Shown: positions 29,918-40,778, counted from the stretch's first letter. The stretch is 64,000 nt of DNA from Bradyrhizobium sp. 139 (GCF_023074175.1 NZ_JADPKS010000024.1:62001-126000); one strand, 5' to 3'. Program-made: numbers and translations. The notes: generated from the sequence alone by a model not told the origin.

Positions 29918-32640
29918 GCGGCGGTATCCAATGCGTGGGTCTGTGCCGGAATGGGCAGACGGATGGTGAGGATCGCGCCGCTCCGGTCGCCGCGGTTGGC
30001 GGCCGAAATCGTGCCCCGCATCGCCTCGACGAAGCCGCGGGAGATGGCGAGCCCCAGCCCGGTGCCGGGACGGACATGGTCGCCCTTCTGCACGCGATAG
30101 AACTTGTCGAACACGCTCTCAAGCTCGTCAGGCGGAATGCCACCACCCTGGTCGGCGATCTCTAGCACAACATGATCCCCCTCGCGCTGGCTGCGGATCG
30201 AGATTGTTGTATCGGGCAGCGAATATTTTGCGGCATTGTCGAGCAGATTGAACAGCACTTGCTCGAACAGCACGGCATCCAACTGAAGCATCGGCAGATC
30301 GGCCGCCAGCACCAGCTCCACCTTGTGGGCCGTCAAGATCTTGCTCGCACGCCGGAGCGCGCTGCCGACGATCTCGCCGAGATCGTGCAGCGCTGCGTTG
30401 GGCACGATGGCGCCGGATTCGAGCTTGGTCATGTCGAGCAGATTGGCGATAAAGCGGTTGAGACGCTCGGACTCGTCGATCACGGTGGCGAGCAAATCGC
30501 GCTTCTCGGTGTCGGACAGCGCACCGGCGAGATCGCGCATGGTCGAGGCCGCGCCAAGCACGGAGGCGAGCGGTGTCTTGAGATCATGCGAAATCGAGGT
30601 CAAAAGCGCAGAGCGCAACCGCTCGGATTCGACGGTGCGCTTGACGCGATCCACGTCCTCGACCAGCAGCACGCGCTCGATGGCCAGTGCGCCCTGGTCG
30701 ACGAGTGCATCGAGCAGCCGGCGCTGGTCCGGGGTCAGCAGCGGACCGGTGCGGTCATCGTCGATGCCGATGACGCCGATCGGACCACGCCCGGTGCGCA
30801 TCGGCAGGAACAACCGTTTGGCACCCGGCAGCGTGTCCGAGCCGCGGCCCGCGGAACGATCGTTGCTCCAGGCCCAATTGGCGGCGGCAAGATCAGCCTG
30901 ATCGAGCTCATCCTCGGGCGGATAGCCGGACTTCACCATGAGCGGGCCTTGCTCCGGCAGCAGCAGCACCACGCGGACCTTCAGCATCAGCGCGATCTGA
31001 TAGGCGGTCGCCCACAGCACGTCGTCGAGCGTACCGGTGCCGGCGAGCTTGCGGCTGAAAGCATAGAGCTGCTCGGTCGTCCGGACGCGGCCGATCGCGG
31101 TATCCGCCTGGGTGCGCACCCGCCCAGCGACATTCGACACCACGAACGCAATCAGCATGAAGAAGAAGAACGCCGCGACATTGGTCGGATCAGTGATGGT
31201 GAACGTATAGACCGGCGGCAGGAAGAAGAAATTGTAGGCAAGTGACGCCGCCACACTCGCGAGCAGTGACGGCCACAATCCGTAGCGCACGGCGACCGTC
31301 ACCACGGCGGTCAGGAACATCAGGTCAACGTTCTCAATACCAAAATACGGCTTGATGGCTACGGCAGCAGCAAGGCCAAGCGCGGTGATCCCGAGTGCCT
31401 TGAGAAAGGGCCGGGCATCGAACGGGTCCGATCGCGCTGCGGTCTGCACCGCCGTCTTCGGCGCCGGCTGGTCGGCGAGTTCGTCGCCAGGAACGACATG
31501 TACGCTGATGTTCCCCGCACGGCGCACCAGATCGTGCACGACCGACCCGCGTGTCATCTCGAACCAGCGCGAGCGGGTCGACTTGCCGATCACGATCTGC
31601 GTGACGTTGCTGCCTTGCGCGAAATTGATGACGTCGTCGGCAATGCGCCGGCCGACAGCCGGAATGGTCAGCGCCTCGCCGCCAAGCGCCTCTGCGAGCC
31701 GCAGCGTATCGGCAACGCGATCGCGCTCCTCATCCGACAATTGCAGCGATCGCCGCGTCTCAATCGAAACTGCGGTGAACGGTGCATGCAGCCGGTCGGC
31801 CAGCCGCTTTGTATAGCGCACGAGCCCGGCCGAGCGGGGATCCTCGCTGACACAGACGAGAATGCGCTCGCCCGCGGCCCAGGGACCGGCGATGGCGTTC
31901 GCCTGCATGTGATTGAGAAGCTGCTCGTCGACCCGCTCCGCCGTTCGTCGCAGCGCAAGCTCGCGCAATGCGGTCAAATTGCCCGGCGAGAAATAGTGGT
32001 CAAGGGCCCGCTCGGCCTGCCTCGGGACATAGACCTTGCCTTCTCTCAGCCGCTGGATCAAATCGTCGGGCGTGAGGTCGATCAGTTCGATCGCATCCGC
32101 CCGGTCAAACACCGAATCCGGCACCGTCTCGCGCACCCGCACATGAGTGATCTGGGCGACGACGTCGTTCAGACTCTCGATGTGCTGGATGTTGACGGCG
32201 GTATAGACGTCGATGCCATGGGAGAGCAGCTCCTCGACGTCGAGATAACGCTTGGGATGGCGGCTGCCGGGTGCGTTGGTGTGGGCGAGCTCGTCAACCA
32301 GTGCAATTTTCGGCCGCCGCGCGATCACGGCATCGAGGTCCATCTCCTCGACGATCTGGCCGCGGTAGTCGATCCTCCTGCGCGGGACCATTTCGAGTTC
32401 ACGCACCAGCGCCTCGGTCTCAGCGCGGCCATGGGTCTCGACGAAGCCGACCACGACGTCGATGCCGGCCTTGCGTTTGGCATGGGCGCTTTGCAGCATC
32501 TCGTAGGTCTTGCCGACGCCGGGGGCGGCGCCGACAAAGATCTTCAGCCTGCCGGTCGCACTCTCCTCCCGGCGCGCTGCTTCCAGCAGCGCCTCCGGAG
32601 ACGGACGTTGTTCGGGATCGCGGCGCTCTCGGACCATCAC
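29914..32640 (-). CDS. kdpD: KDP sensor histidine kinase
   Basis: A 908-residue membrane kinase sensing potassium or turgor status. The N-terminal KdpD domain carries a P-loop (GAAPGVGKTYEML, ~38-50) and LVDELAHTNAPGSRH; a universal-stress-protein-like region follows (~250-370); then four hydrophobic membrane segments (~410-510), a GAF-like region (~530-660), an H-box (SISHDLKTPLASV, ~680) and the ATPase boxes (NLLDNAAKYS, DQGGGIP, GTGLGLAISRG). It lies downstream of kdpC on the same strand with a 37 bp gap, so kdpFABC and kdpDE may be one transcript. Confidence 0.95.
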   Translation of the reverse strand: MMVRERRDPEQRPSPEALLEAARREESATGRLKIFVGAAPGVGKTYEMLQSAHAKRKAGIDVVVGFVETHGRAETEALVRELEMVPRRRIDYRGQIVEEMDLDAVIARRPKIALVDELAHTNAPGSRHPKRYLDVEELLSHGIDVYTAVNIQHIESLNDVVAQITHVRVRETVPDSVFDRADAIELIDLTPDDLIQRLREGKVYVPRQAERALDHYFSPGNLTALRELALRRTAERVDEQLLNHMQANAIAGPWAAGERILVCVSEDPRSAGLVRYTKRLADRLHAPFTAVSIETRRSLQLSDEERDRVADTLRLAEALGGEALTIPAVGRRIADDVINFAQGSNVTQIVIGKSTRSRWFEMTRGSVVHDLVRRAGNISVHVVPGDELADQPAPKTAVQTAARSDPFDARPFLKALGITALGLAAAVAIKPYFGIENVDLMFLTAVVTVAVRYGLWPSLLASVAASLAYNFFFLPPVYTFTITDPTNVAAFFFFMLIAFVVSNVAGRVRTQADTAIGRVRTTEQLYAFSRKLAGTGTLDDVLWATAYQIALMLKVRVVLLLPEQGPLMVKSGYPPEDELDQADLAAANWAWSNDRSAGRGSDTLPGAKRLFLPMRTGRGPIGVIGIDDDRTGPLLTPDQRRLLDALVDQGALAIERVLLVEDVDRVKRTVESERLRSALLTSISHDLKTPLASVLGAASTMRDLAGALSDTEKRDLLATVIDESERLNRFIANLLDMTKLESGAIVPNAALHDLGEIVGSALRRASKILTAHKVELVLAADLPMLQLDAVLFEQVLFNLLDNAAKYSLPDTTISIRSQREGDHVVLEIADQGGGIPPDELESVFDKFYRVQKGDHVRPGTGLGLAISRGFVEAMRGTISAANRGDRSGAILTIRLPIPAQTHALDTAA

Positions 32641-32677
32641 ACCAATATAATCATCCGGGCGCCGCGAGCCTAGACCG

Positions 32678-33283
32678 CTACTTCGCGGCCACGCGATCGA
32701 GCGCGAGGTTCAGCGCCAATACGTTAACGCGGGGTTCGCCAAGCAGGCCTAACAGACGGCCTTGCGTGGCCGAGGCCACGAGCTGCTTCAACGTGTGCTC
32801 CGGCATATTCCGGGCCTTGGCGACGCGCGGCACCTGGAATTGCGCCGCTTCCGGCGAGATGTCCGGGTCGAGGCCGCTGGCCGAGGTGGTGACCAAATCG
32901 ACCGGCACTACGGCGTTCGGATTTTCCGCCTTCAGCTTGTCCACGTCCTCCTTGAGCCGGTCGGCCAGAGCCTTGCTGGTCGGGCCGAGGTTGGAGCCGC
33001 CCGAGTTGGCCGCGTTGTAGGGTGCTGGCACCATCTTGGTCGAATCATTCGGATCCGGCGCGAGCGTCGCCGAGGGGCGTCCGTGGAAGTATTTGTCGTC
33101 CTTGAACTCCTGCCCGATCAGGGCGGAGCCGACCACCTTGCCGCCGCGCTCGATCAGGCTGCCCTGCGCCTGCGCGGGAAAGATCGCGCCGGCAATAGCG
33201 GTCATCGCGAGCGGATAGGCCAGGCCGGTGATGGCGGTGAGCACCAGCAAGAGAACGATGGCGGGGCGGATTTCTCTGAGCAT
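32678..33283 (-). CDS. kdpC: Potassium-transporting ATPase C subunit
   Basis: A 201-residue accessory subunit with a single N-terminal membrane helix (~8-30, [20 protein letters not shown]). Family motifs include [30 protein letters not shown] and the [19 protein letters not shown] block. It stabilises the KdpA-KdpB complex. It lies about 60 bp after kdpB on the same strand. Confidence 0.94.
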   Translation of the reverse strand: MLREIRPAIVLLLVLTAITGLAYPLAMTAIAGAIFPAQAQGSLIERGGKVVGSALIGQEFKDDKYFHGRPSATLAPDPNDSTKMVPAPYNAANSGGSNLGPTSKALADRLKEDVDKLKAENPNAVVPVDLVTTSASGLDPDISPEAAQFQVPRVAKARNMPEHTLKQLVASATQGRLLGLLGEPRVNVLALNLALDRVAAK

Positions 33284-33344
33284 GTTACGTCTCCAATGTC
33301 TTCGTCATTGCGCGAGGCGCGCGCTGCGCGCCACGCGACGACGA

Positions 33345-35459
33345 TCAAGCCAGGTGCAAGGCAACCACGACGAGGTCGATCGCCTTGATGCCGATGAAGG
33401 GAATGACGATGCCGCCGAGGCCGTAGATCAAGAGGTTGCGACGGAGCAGCGCGCCGGCACCCACCGCACGATACGCGACGCCCTTCAGCGCCAGCGGGAT
33501 CAAGGCGATGATGATCAGCGCGTTGAAGATGATCGCCGACAGGATGGCGCTTTGCGGGCTCGACAGGCTCATGACGTTGAGCACGTTGAGCTGGGGGTAG
33601 AACGCCAGGAACATCGCCGGAATGATTGCAAAATACTTTGCAACGTCGTTGGCGATCGAGAACGTCGTCAGCGCACCGCGCGTCATCAGCAGCTGCTTGC
33701 CGATCTCGACCACCTCGATCAGCTTGGTCGGATTGGAATCGAGATCGACCATGTTGCCGGCCTCGCGGGCGGCCTGAGTGCCGGTGTTCATGGCGACCCC
33801 GACGTCGGCCTGCGCGAGCGCCGGCGCGTCGTTGGTGCCGTCGCCGCACATCGCAACCAGCTTGCCCCTGGCCTGCTCGTCGCGGATCAGCTTGAGCTTG
33901 TCCTCGGGGGTCGCCTGCGCGAGGAAATCATCAACGCCCGCCTCCGCCGCAATCGCCGCAGCCGTCATCGGGTTGTCGCCGGTGATCATGATGGTGCGAA
34001 TGCCCATGCGGCGCAGCTCGGCAAAGCGCTCACGGATGCCGCCCTTGATGATGTCCTTGAGCTGGATGACTCCGAGCAGCTTGCCGTCCCTTGCTACCGC
34101 AAGCGGCGTACCGCCGGCCTTGGCGATCTCATCTGCAATGGTCTGGACCTCACGGCCGACCTCCGACAGCCCGGCGGGCTGGATGGCGCGCGCCGTGTTG
34201 CCTGAGGCTACCGCCAGCGGCGCGCCGCCGCCGACATAGTTGAGCATGGCATCGACCGCGCCCTTGCGCACCGAGGAGCCGCCGGCATCGACGCCGCTCA
34301 TGCGGGTCTGCGCGGTGAACGGGATGAACGTCGCACCAAGTTCGGCCATATCGCGGCCGCGGATGCCGTACTTCTCCTTGGCCAGCACGACGATGGAGCG
34401 CCCTTCCGGGGTCTCGTCGGCGAGCGAGGCGAGCTGGGCTGCATCGGCGAGCTCCTGCTCGGCGACGCCGCGCACGGGACGGAACGCAGTCGCCTGGCGG
34501 TTGCCGAGCGTGATCGTGCCGGTCTTGTCGAGCAGCAGCGTGTCGACGTCGCCGGCAGCCTCGACCGCGCGGCCCGACATCGCCAGCACGTTGAAGCGCA
34601 CCAGCCGATCCATGCCGGCGATGCCGATCGCCGACAACAGCGCGCCGATCGTGGTCGGGATCAGGGTCACGAACAGCGCGACCAGCACGACCACCGAGAT
34701 CGAGCCGCCGGCATAGGCCGCATAGCTCGGAATGGTGACGGTGGCGAACACGAAGATGATGGTGAGGCCGGCGAGCAGGATGTTGAGCGCGATCTCGTTT
34801 GGCGTCTTCGCCCGCTCGGCGCCCTCGACCAGCTTGATCATGCGGTCGATGAAGGTTGAGCCTTGGGCGGCCGTGATACGGACGCGGACCCAGTCGGACA
34901 GCACCTGCGTGCCGCCGGTCACCGCCGAACGGTCGCCGCCGGACTCGCGGATCACGGGCGCGGATTCACCGGTGATGGCGGCTTCGTTGACGGAAGCCAC
35001 GCCCTCGATCACCTCGCCGTCGGAGGGGATGGTATCTCCCGCCTCGACCAGCACGATGTCGCCGACCTTCAGGCTGGTGCCCGGCACGAGCCTGAAGGCC
35101 GGGCCGGCCCCGGTCAGTAGCTTGGCCTGGCTCTCGGTACGGGTCTTGCGCAGCGAGTCGGCCTGGGCCTTGCCGCGGCCTTCGGCCACCGCTTCAGCGA
35201 AATTGGCGAACAGCACCGTGAACCAGAGCCAGAGGATGATCTGGAAGGTGAAGCCCAGGCCAGCACCTCCCGTGAGAACATCGCGCAGAAAAATCACGGT
35301 GGTGAGCGCGGCCACGATCTCGACCACGAACATCACGGGGTTTTTGACCATCAGCCGCGGATCGAGCTTGGCGAAGGACGCGCGGATCGCGGGCACGACG
35401 ATCCTGGGCTCGAGCATCGCCGAGACGGACGCGCGTTTTTGCAGTTTCATGGTTTCCAT
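33345..35459 (-). CDS. kdpB: Potassium-transporting ATPase B subunit (P-type ATPase)
   Basis: A 704-residue P-type ATPase that energises K+ import. The phosphorylation motif [11 protein letters not shown] lies near residues 310-320; also visible are the TGESAPV actuator motif, the [13 protein letters not shown] hinge and the [10 protein letters not shown] motif. ATG 35459 (METMKLQ) is preferred because GGAG lies ~8 bases upstream; a TTG at 35477 is possible. The gap to kdpA is ~50 bp. Confidence 0.96.
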   Translation of the reverse strand: METMKLQKRASVSAMLEPRIVVPAIRASFAKLDPRLMVKNPVMFVVEIVAALTTVIFLRDVLTGGAGLGFTFQIILWLWFTVLFANFAEAVAEGRGKAQADSLRKTRTESQAKLLTGAGPAFRLVPGTSLKVGDIVLVEAGDTIPSDGEVIEGVASVNEAAITGESAPVIRESGGDRSAVTGGTQVLSDWVRVRITAAQGSTFIDRMIKLVEGAERAKTPNEIALNILLAGLTIIFVFATVTIPSYAAYAGGSISVVVLVALFVTLIPTTIGALLSAIGIAGMDRLVRFNVLAMSGRAVEAAGDVDTLLLDKTGTITLGNRQATAFRPVRGVAEQELADAAQLASLADETPEGRSIVVLAKEKYGIRGRDMAELGATFIPFTAQTRMSGVDAGGSSVRKGAVDAMLNYVGGGAPLAVASGNTARAIQPAGLSEVGREVQTIADEIAKAGGTPLAVARDGKLLGVIQLKDIIKGGIRERFAELRRMGIRTIMITGDNPMTAAAIAAEAGVDDFLAQATPEDKLKLIRDEQARGKLVAMCGDGTNDAPALAQADVGVAMNTGTQAAREAGNMVDLDSNPTKLIEVVEIGKQLLMTRGALTTFSIANDVAKYFAIIPAMFLAFYPQLNVLNVMSLSSPQSAILSAIIFNALIIIALIPLALKGVAYRAVGAGALLRRNLLIYGLGGIVIPFIGIKAIDLVVVALHLA

Positions 35460-35508
35460 GACGGTCACTCCAAACAATCAGAGGGCTGTCGATCAGAACA
35501 CTTGCTGT

Positions 35509-37212
<1,704 letters not shown>

Positions 37213-37216
37213 GGAA

Positions 37217-37321
37217 TCAACCCTTCAGGCTTTGTGTCCGGCGCAACAGCGGCAGGAGCACCGTCAGCAGGCAGGCGACGAGCGCGGCGCCCGCCAGCAG
37301 CAATTCGACAAGCAGCAGCAC
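37217..37321 (-). CDS. Unannotated 34-residue hydrophobic peptide between kdpF and kdpA
   Basis: Reading the - strand from GTG 37321 gives a 34-residue peptide: a Leu/Ala/Val-rich hydrophobic stretch of ~25 residues (first residues [20 protein letters not shown]) followed by a basic tail RRTQSLKG. It begins 3 bp after the kdpF stop and ends 4 bp before the kdpA ATG, so it fills the gap exactly. A single membrane helix with positive tail is likely. I do not recognise it as a named Kdp subunit. It could be chance, but the fit to the gap and the hydrophobicity argue for a real gene. Confidence 0.45.
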   Translation of the reverse strand: MLLLVELLLAGAALVACLLTVLLPLLRRTQSLKG

Positions 37322-37324
37322 GGC

Positions 37325-37414
37325 TCAAAACCGCTCGGGCCGGAGCAGCGCGTAGGTGAGGTAGAACAGGAGACCGAACGAGACGGCACCGGCGAGCGCA
37401 TAATCGAAAATCAT
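37325..37414 (-). CDS. kdpF: Potassium-transporting ATPase F subunit
   Basis: A 29-residue single-helix peptide (MIFDYALAGAVSFGLLFYLT then YALLRPERF). This matches the KdpF pattern, a small lipid-like stabiliser of the KdpABC complex, including the conserved YALL.PE.F ending. ATG 37414 is preceded by GGGAGCGG. It lies 11 bp after the upstream mini-ORF and 3 bp before the next one. Confidence 0.85.
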   Translation of the reverse strand: MIFDYALAGAVSFGLLFYLTYALLRPERF

Positions 37415-37425
37415 GATCCGCTCCC

Positions 37426-37509
37426 TCACAGCCGTTCGCAGGCGTAGGTGTAGCCGATCGCAACGGCAAAGAAGCCGAAGCCCAGCGCCAGCATCAGAAG
37501 GTCCATCAT
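37426..37509 (-). CDS. 27-residue membrane peptide upstream of kdpF
   Basis: ATG 37509 (or 37506) starts a 27-residue peptide, MMDLLMLALGFGFFAVAIGY followed by TYACERL: one hydrophobic helix with a short polar end. An AGGAG ribosome-binding site lies about 8 bases upstream. It is the first gene of the kdp transcript. Its function is unknown; position and size suggest an additional small Kdp-associated peptide, which is inference. Confidence 0.7.
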   Translation of the reverse strand: MMDLLMLALGFGFFAVAIGYTYACERL

Positions 37510-38032
37510 GGCAATACTCCTCATTACGAGACGATATCCGGCGAAGCCTGTCTCTGGATCCTGGCGGCCCGACTGCTGCGCGCGAATGCAACGCAAATCT
37601 CCCGGCGACCGGCCCGAACTTTCACCGTGCTGAAGTGCCACCGTGTACATAGGTTTTCGAGATGACGCCTATGGCGAAGTTATAGGAATCTCATAAAGAC
37701 GGGGTACGTCCGGACCGGCGGCCATACGACCCTGACAGCGCATTCCAAGCGGTCGCGCCGGACCAGCGGCGCAGCGGCAGCGATCTACCGTCACCATCAC
37801 TGCCGATTGTTACGTCGGACTGTGGCCGAGGTCTTTTCAAAAAGCCTGCTTCTATAATTGTCCGCTTTTCGCAGTCGAAAACGGACGCTGCCCAAATCCC
37901 GGACCCGGCGGCATCCGTGCGTTTATGAAATCCCTATATCTCCCGCCCCGTCCCCACCTCGTTTTCAAATGCCCTTCCAGCCATCTTGGAGAGGCCGGCC
38001 GACTGACCGACGCCAATTCCAGGAGGCCTGAC
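37510..38032. promoter_or_regulatory. 523-bp divergent intergenic region with a KdpE-like operator
   Basis: No gene is evident here. On the - strand, 37697 to 37679 reads TTTATGAGATTCCTATAAC: two AT-rich heptamers spaced by five bases, resembling the direct-repeat layout of the E. coli KdpE site. It lies ~170 bp upstream of the first kdp mini-ORF. A near-palindrome (GTCCGCTTTTCG / CGAAAACGGAC) lies at about 37859-37885, of unknown role. An AGGAGG ribosome-binding site for the following + strand gene is at about 38021-38026. Confidence 0.35.
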
Positions 38033-38500
38033 ATGACCGCCGCACTCCGACGCTACGATCCGCCCTCACTCAGCGACCGCTTGCGCAATGCGCAGGCGAC
38101 GACGCGTCCGTTGATGCTTGACATCATCGAGCACGCCTGCCGCCGCTTCCCTTCGCTCGGACAAGGCGAACGCTCCGCACGCGTCATGCGCCTGATCGAT
38201 GCCGAGGCCTGGGCCGATGCCGCGCTGGCGCTGATGGAGCTGGAGCTGCCGCTGTGGCAGGTCCGCCGCATCGCCTATGACGAGGGTGAATGGCATTGCG
38301 CGCTCTCGCGCGAACGGGAATTGCCCGATTGGCTGGATACCGCAGTCGAAGCGAGCCACGCTGATCTGGCAATCGCTTTGCTCTCGGCCTTCATCGAGGT
38401 CCAGGCCCTGGCCCTGGAGGTGTCGCGTCCAAGCGTTCCCACTGTGCGCCCCGCCCCGGACCCGCTCTATGAGCCGGTCGGCTGCGAGAATTTCAGCTAG
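38033..38500 (+). CDS. Hypothetical protein, 155 residues
   Basis: Not recognised. The product is mostly helical-looking, with an Arg-rich N-terminal third, a WADAALALMELELPLWQVRR segment and a Leu/Ala-rich helix near residues 115-135. No signal peptide or membrane helix is evident. ATG 38033 is strongly supported by AGGAGG seven bases upstream; an in-frame ORF back to 37925 lacks such a site. It is the first gene of a run of small unknown + strand genes. Confidence 0.8.
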   Translation: MTAALRRYDPPSLSDRLRNAQATTRPLMLDIIEHACRRFPSLGQGERSARVMRLIDAEAWADAALALMELELPLWQVRRIAYDEGEWHCALSRERELPDWLDTAVEASHADLAIALLSAFIEVQALALEVSRPSVPTVRPAPDPLYEPVGCENFS

Positions 38501-38520
38501 TCCGCCGGACAGGTTCTGCC

Positions 38521-38703
38521 TTGCCGCAATCTTCGGACATATCGCGGGCCCTGAGCCCGACACGGGTGATCGCACGCTTTGCCGTCCGTGTTGCCCTCCT
38601 CAGGCGCGAGCCGCTGTTCGGCGCCGTCCTCAATCATTGGGACGAGTGCGCTGCATTCGGCGCGCTGTTCGCCCTGGTCCACGTCGTCAATGAGCTGACC
38701 TGA
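38521..38703 (+). CDS. Possible small hypothetical protein, 60 residues
   Basis: A TTG-initiated ORF with codon third positions about 78% G/C, similar to real genes here. It encodes an Arg-rich N-terminus and a hydrophobic stretch (AAFGALFALVHVVNEL). No convincing ribosome-binding site is seen, and an opposite-strand ORF covers the same bases, so the call is weak. Confidence 0.35.
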   Translation: MPQSSDISRALSPTRVIARFAVRVALLRREPLFGAVLNHWDECAAFGALFALVHVVNELT

Positions 38704-38775
38704 ACGCTGGCCTTTATAGCGCGCCTATGAGATCGCCGCACAGCCTCACTCGAAATCATATCTGCTTGAAGCGAT

Positions 38776-38820
38776 ATTGATCGGACGGTTGCGGGACATG
38801 CGCCCGCCGTCCGCATCAAT
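38776..38820 (+). promoter_or_regulatory. Stem-loop directly ahead of a ribosome-binding site
   Basis: ATTGAT-CGGACGG (38776-38788) pairs with CCGTCCG-(C)-ATCAAT (38807-38820), with an inner CGGG/CCCG pairing; one base is bulged. The hairpin ends at the base before the GGAAGGAG ribosome-binding site of the gene starting at 38837. It may act as a 5' leader regulatory structure or mRNA stabiliser; this is inference. Confidence 0.45.
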
Positions 38821-38836
38821 CGGAAGGAGTACACCC

Positions 38837-39091
38837 GTGAAATTCGTCGAACCTCCCTCGTGCAGCTCGCCCTCGACCATCGTCCTCATCGGCCGCAACC
38901 ACAGGGGACAATGGGTCGCCCAGGAACAGAACGGCCTCTATGGCGGCCTGTTCGTCAGCCGCACGCAGGCGATCAAATATGCGCTGTTCGAAAACGGCCA
39001 GCATCCCGAAACCATCGTCGAGTTGCCGCGCGAGATCGAGCTCGACATGGGCAAGAGGCTAGATGCCGCAGCTCCCAAGCGCGCCGCCTGA
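38837..39091 (+). CDS. Small unknown protein with IGRN/GGLF signature (copy 1), 84 residues
   Basis: Contains LIGRNHRGQWVAQEQNGLYG followed by GLFVSRTQAIKYAL. The same pattern (IGRN..G.WVA.E.NG..GGLF..R..A) recurs in the gene at 40779, so the two are paralogues. No known function. The start is GTG 38837, preceded by GGAAGGAG and by a stem-loop. The compact two-motif layout suggests a small beta-rich domain; no membrane segment is seen. Confidence 0.75.
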   Translation: MKFVEPPSCSSPSTIVLIGRNHRGQWVAQEQNGLYGGLFVSRTQAIKYALFENGQHPETIVELPREIELDMGKRLDAAAPKRAA

Positions 39092-39113
39092 CTCACCCGC
39101 TCTGCCAACGACC

Positions 39114-40031
39114 ATGTTCATTCCACCCTCAGCCTGGTTCACGGGCTTCATTCCCGATCTGCCGACGCCGTTCGATGCGGCGGACGCGGTCGATCTTGGG
39201 GCGTTCGCCGCACTCTGCGAGCGCCAGATCGGCGCGGGCGTTCCCGCGATCGTGGTCTGCGAGACCGCCGGCGAGGCACCAACACTTTCGCCGGCCGAGC
39301 AGGAGCTGATCATTCGAACCGCGGTCGACGTCGCCCGCGGCCGCGTGCGGATCATCGCTGGCGCGGTGTCGAATGGAACAAGCCATGCCGTCGCGCTCGC
39401 ACGGCGCGCGGAAGCCGCCGGCGCCGATGCCGTCATGGCGGTGGTGCCCGCCTACAACAAGCCCATGCAGGAGGGAATGCTTGCGCATTTCCGGGCCATC
39501 GCCGGTTCGATCGGATTGCCCGTGATCCTGCACGATATCCCTTCCCGCACGCTGCGCCCGCTCGCCGACGAGACGCTTCTGCGCCTCGTCGAATCCCGCC
39601 AGTTCGTGGGCCTGCGCGATGGAAGCGGTGACATCACCCGCCCGATGCGCCTGTCCCGGCACCTGTCGGCCGGCTTTCGCTTTCTGGCCGGCGACGACAG
39701 CACTGCGTTCGGCTTCATCGCGAGCGGTGGTGACGGCGCGATCTCGGAGGTCGCCAACATCGCGCCGGATCTCTGCCGCACGATCTTCTCACAGGTCAGG
39801 CAGGGCCGCCTGCAATCCGCCCGCTATTTGCACAAACGGGTGATCCCGCTGATCGCTTGCCTCTCCCGGGAGAGCCCGGCGGCGCTCAAATATGCACTCA
39901 GCGTGCTTGGCCTGATGTCGGCAGGCACACGGTTGCCGATCGTGCCGCTGGACGCGGCCGCGCAGAGAGAGGTGGTACGAGCATTCGCCGCGATCGCCGA
40001 CGAGGAGCTGATCGACAGCATTGGCGCCTGA
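39114..40031 (+). CDS. DapA-like (dihydrodipicolinate synthase/NAL family) protein lacking catalytic Tyr and Lys
   Basis: About 305 residues with the TIM-barrel aldolase pattern: FIPDLPTPFD, a VVPAYNKPMQEGMLAHF block, ILHDIPSRTLRPL, and GDDSTAFGFIASGGDGAISE. Active members use a Schiff-base Lys in GLKDATGD and a Tyr in ILYNVPSRT. Here the corresponding residues are Arg168 (GLRDGSGD) and His140 (ILHDIPSRT), 28 residues apart exactly as Tyr133/Lys161 in E. coli DapA. Without Lys no Schiff base can form, so it is unlikely to be a DapA enzyme. ATG 39114 is used; ATG 39063 in frame has a possible AAGAGG site and overlaps the previous gene. Confidence 0.8.
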   Translation: MFIPPSAWFTGFIPDLPTPFDAADAVDLGAFAALCERQIGAGVPAIVVCETAGEAPTLSPAEQELIIRTAVDVARGRVRIIAGAVSNGTSHAVALARRAEAAGADAVMAVVPAYNKPMQEGMLAHFRAIAGSIGLPVILHDIPSRTLRPLADETLLRLVESRQFVGLRDGSGDITRPMRLSRHLSAGFRFLAGDDSTAFGFIASGGDGAISEVANIAPDLCRTIFSQVRQGRLQSARYLHKRVIPLIACLSRESPAALKYALSVLGLMSAGTRLPIVPLDAAAQREVVRAFAAIADEELIDSIGA

Positions 40032-40057
40032 GGGGTCGCGGGGCATCCGGTTATCTC

Positions 40058-40456
40058 ATGCTGCAATCAGTCAAAGAATCTCACAGGCTGCTCCGCGCCT
40101 GGCAGTTGGCGCTGTTGCGCTTTGCCGTGACGATGGATGAGTCCGACAGGCTCAATCTTGTGGCGCTCGCAGCGGAGCTCGATCGTTCCGGCGACCAGCG
40201 TGACGGCGGGGACTCTCTCCACTTCTTCCGGCGGACCAGCTCGCAACTCTGCGCGGCCATCAGCGGGCAGCGACAAGACGCGGACGCGATCCTGGATTGC
40301 TTCTGCAAGCAGATCGAGGAACCACGGCTGCGGCTGGCCTTTGCCGCGGCGATTGGGCAGGCGCATTCGGATCCTGCGCCGTCTCAGGCCGCCCGGCCGA
40401 AGCGGAACCCCGACCTCTTCAGAGGGCTTCCGGCGCGTAGGTCGGCGTCTTTATGA
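40058..40456 (+). CDS. Hypothetical protein, 132 residues
   Basis: Not recognised. The first ~100 residues look like a helical bundle (RAWQLALLRFAVTMDESDRL, LHFFRRTSSQLCAAI, LDCFCKQIEEPRLRLAF); the C-terminal ~30 residues are Pro/Arg-rich and probably disordered. No clear ribosome-binding site precedes ATG 40058, which follows the DapA-like stop by 26 bp and may be translationally coupled. Confidence 0.55.
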   Translation: MLQSVKESHRLLRAWQLALLRFAVTMDESDRLNLVALAAELDRSGDQRDGGDSLHFFRRTSSQLCAAISGQRQDADAILDCFCKQIEEPRLRLAFAAAIGQAHSDPAPSQAARPKRNPDLFRGLPARRSASL

Positions 40457-40568
40457 CTTTCCTATACGCGCGCGTCTGCGCTCATCTCGCAATCCTACGC
40501 AGCGATCGACATCATAAGCGGCAGATTGGAGCGGCCGTCTCGCCGCGCCACTGACAAGGACTTCCAGA

Positions 40569-40760
40569 ATGTCGATCCTGACACATGGCTTTGACCGGCC
40601 CTTCGATGGGGCCGAACGCCCGGCGCGACTGTCAACGGCGCGCAAGGCCCAACTCAAGCGCATCGCGCTCCGCGCTCTGGCCGTGCTCTCGATGGGCAGC
40701 GTGCTCACCGCGCTGATCGCGCTGAAGACCGCGATCTATGTCTGGCACCTCCACGCCTGA
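40569..40760 (+). CDS. Small single-pass membrane protein, 63 residues
   Basis: A polar, basic N-terminal half (ARKAQLKRIALRAL) followed by one hydrophobic helix (SMGSVLTALIALKTAIYVW). ATG 40569 is preceded by AAGGA at the right distance. Unknown function. It is followed 18 bp later by the second IGRN-type gene, suggesting one transcript. Confidence 0.7.
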   Translation: MSILTHGFDRPFDGAERPARLSTARKAQLKRIALRALAVLSMGSVLTALIALKTAIYVWHLHA

Positions 40761-40778
40761 ACGGCATGGGAGACCATC

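Noticed and set aside
38497-38682. 61-codon - strand ORF between small hypothetical genes
   Set aside because: No ribosome-binding site and weaker codon use than the + strand ORF over the same bases.
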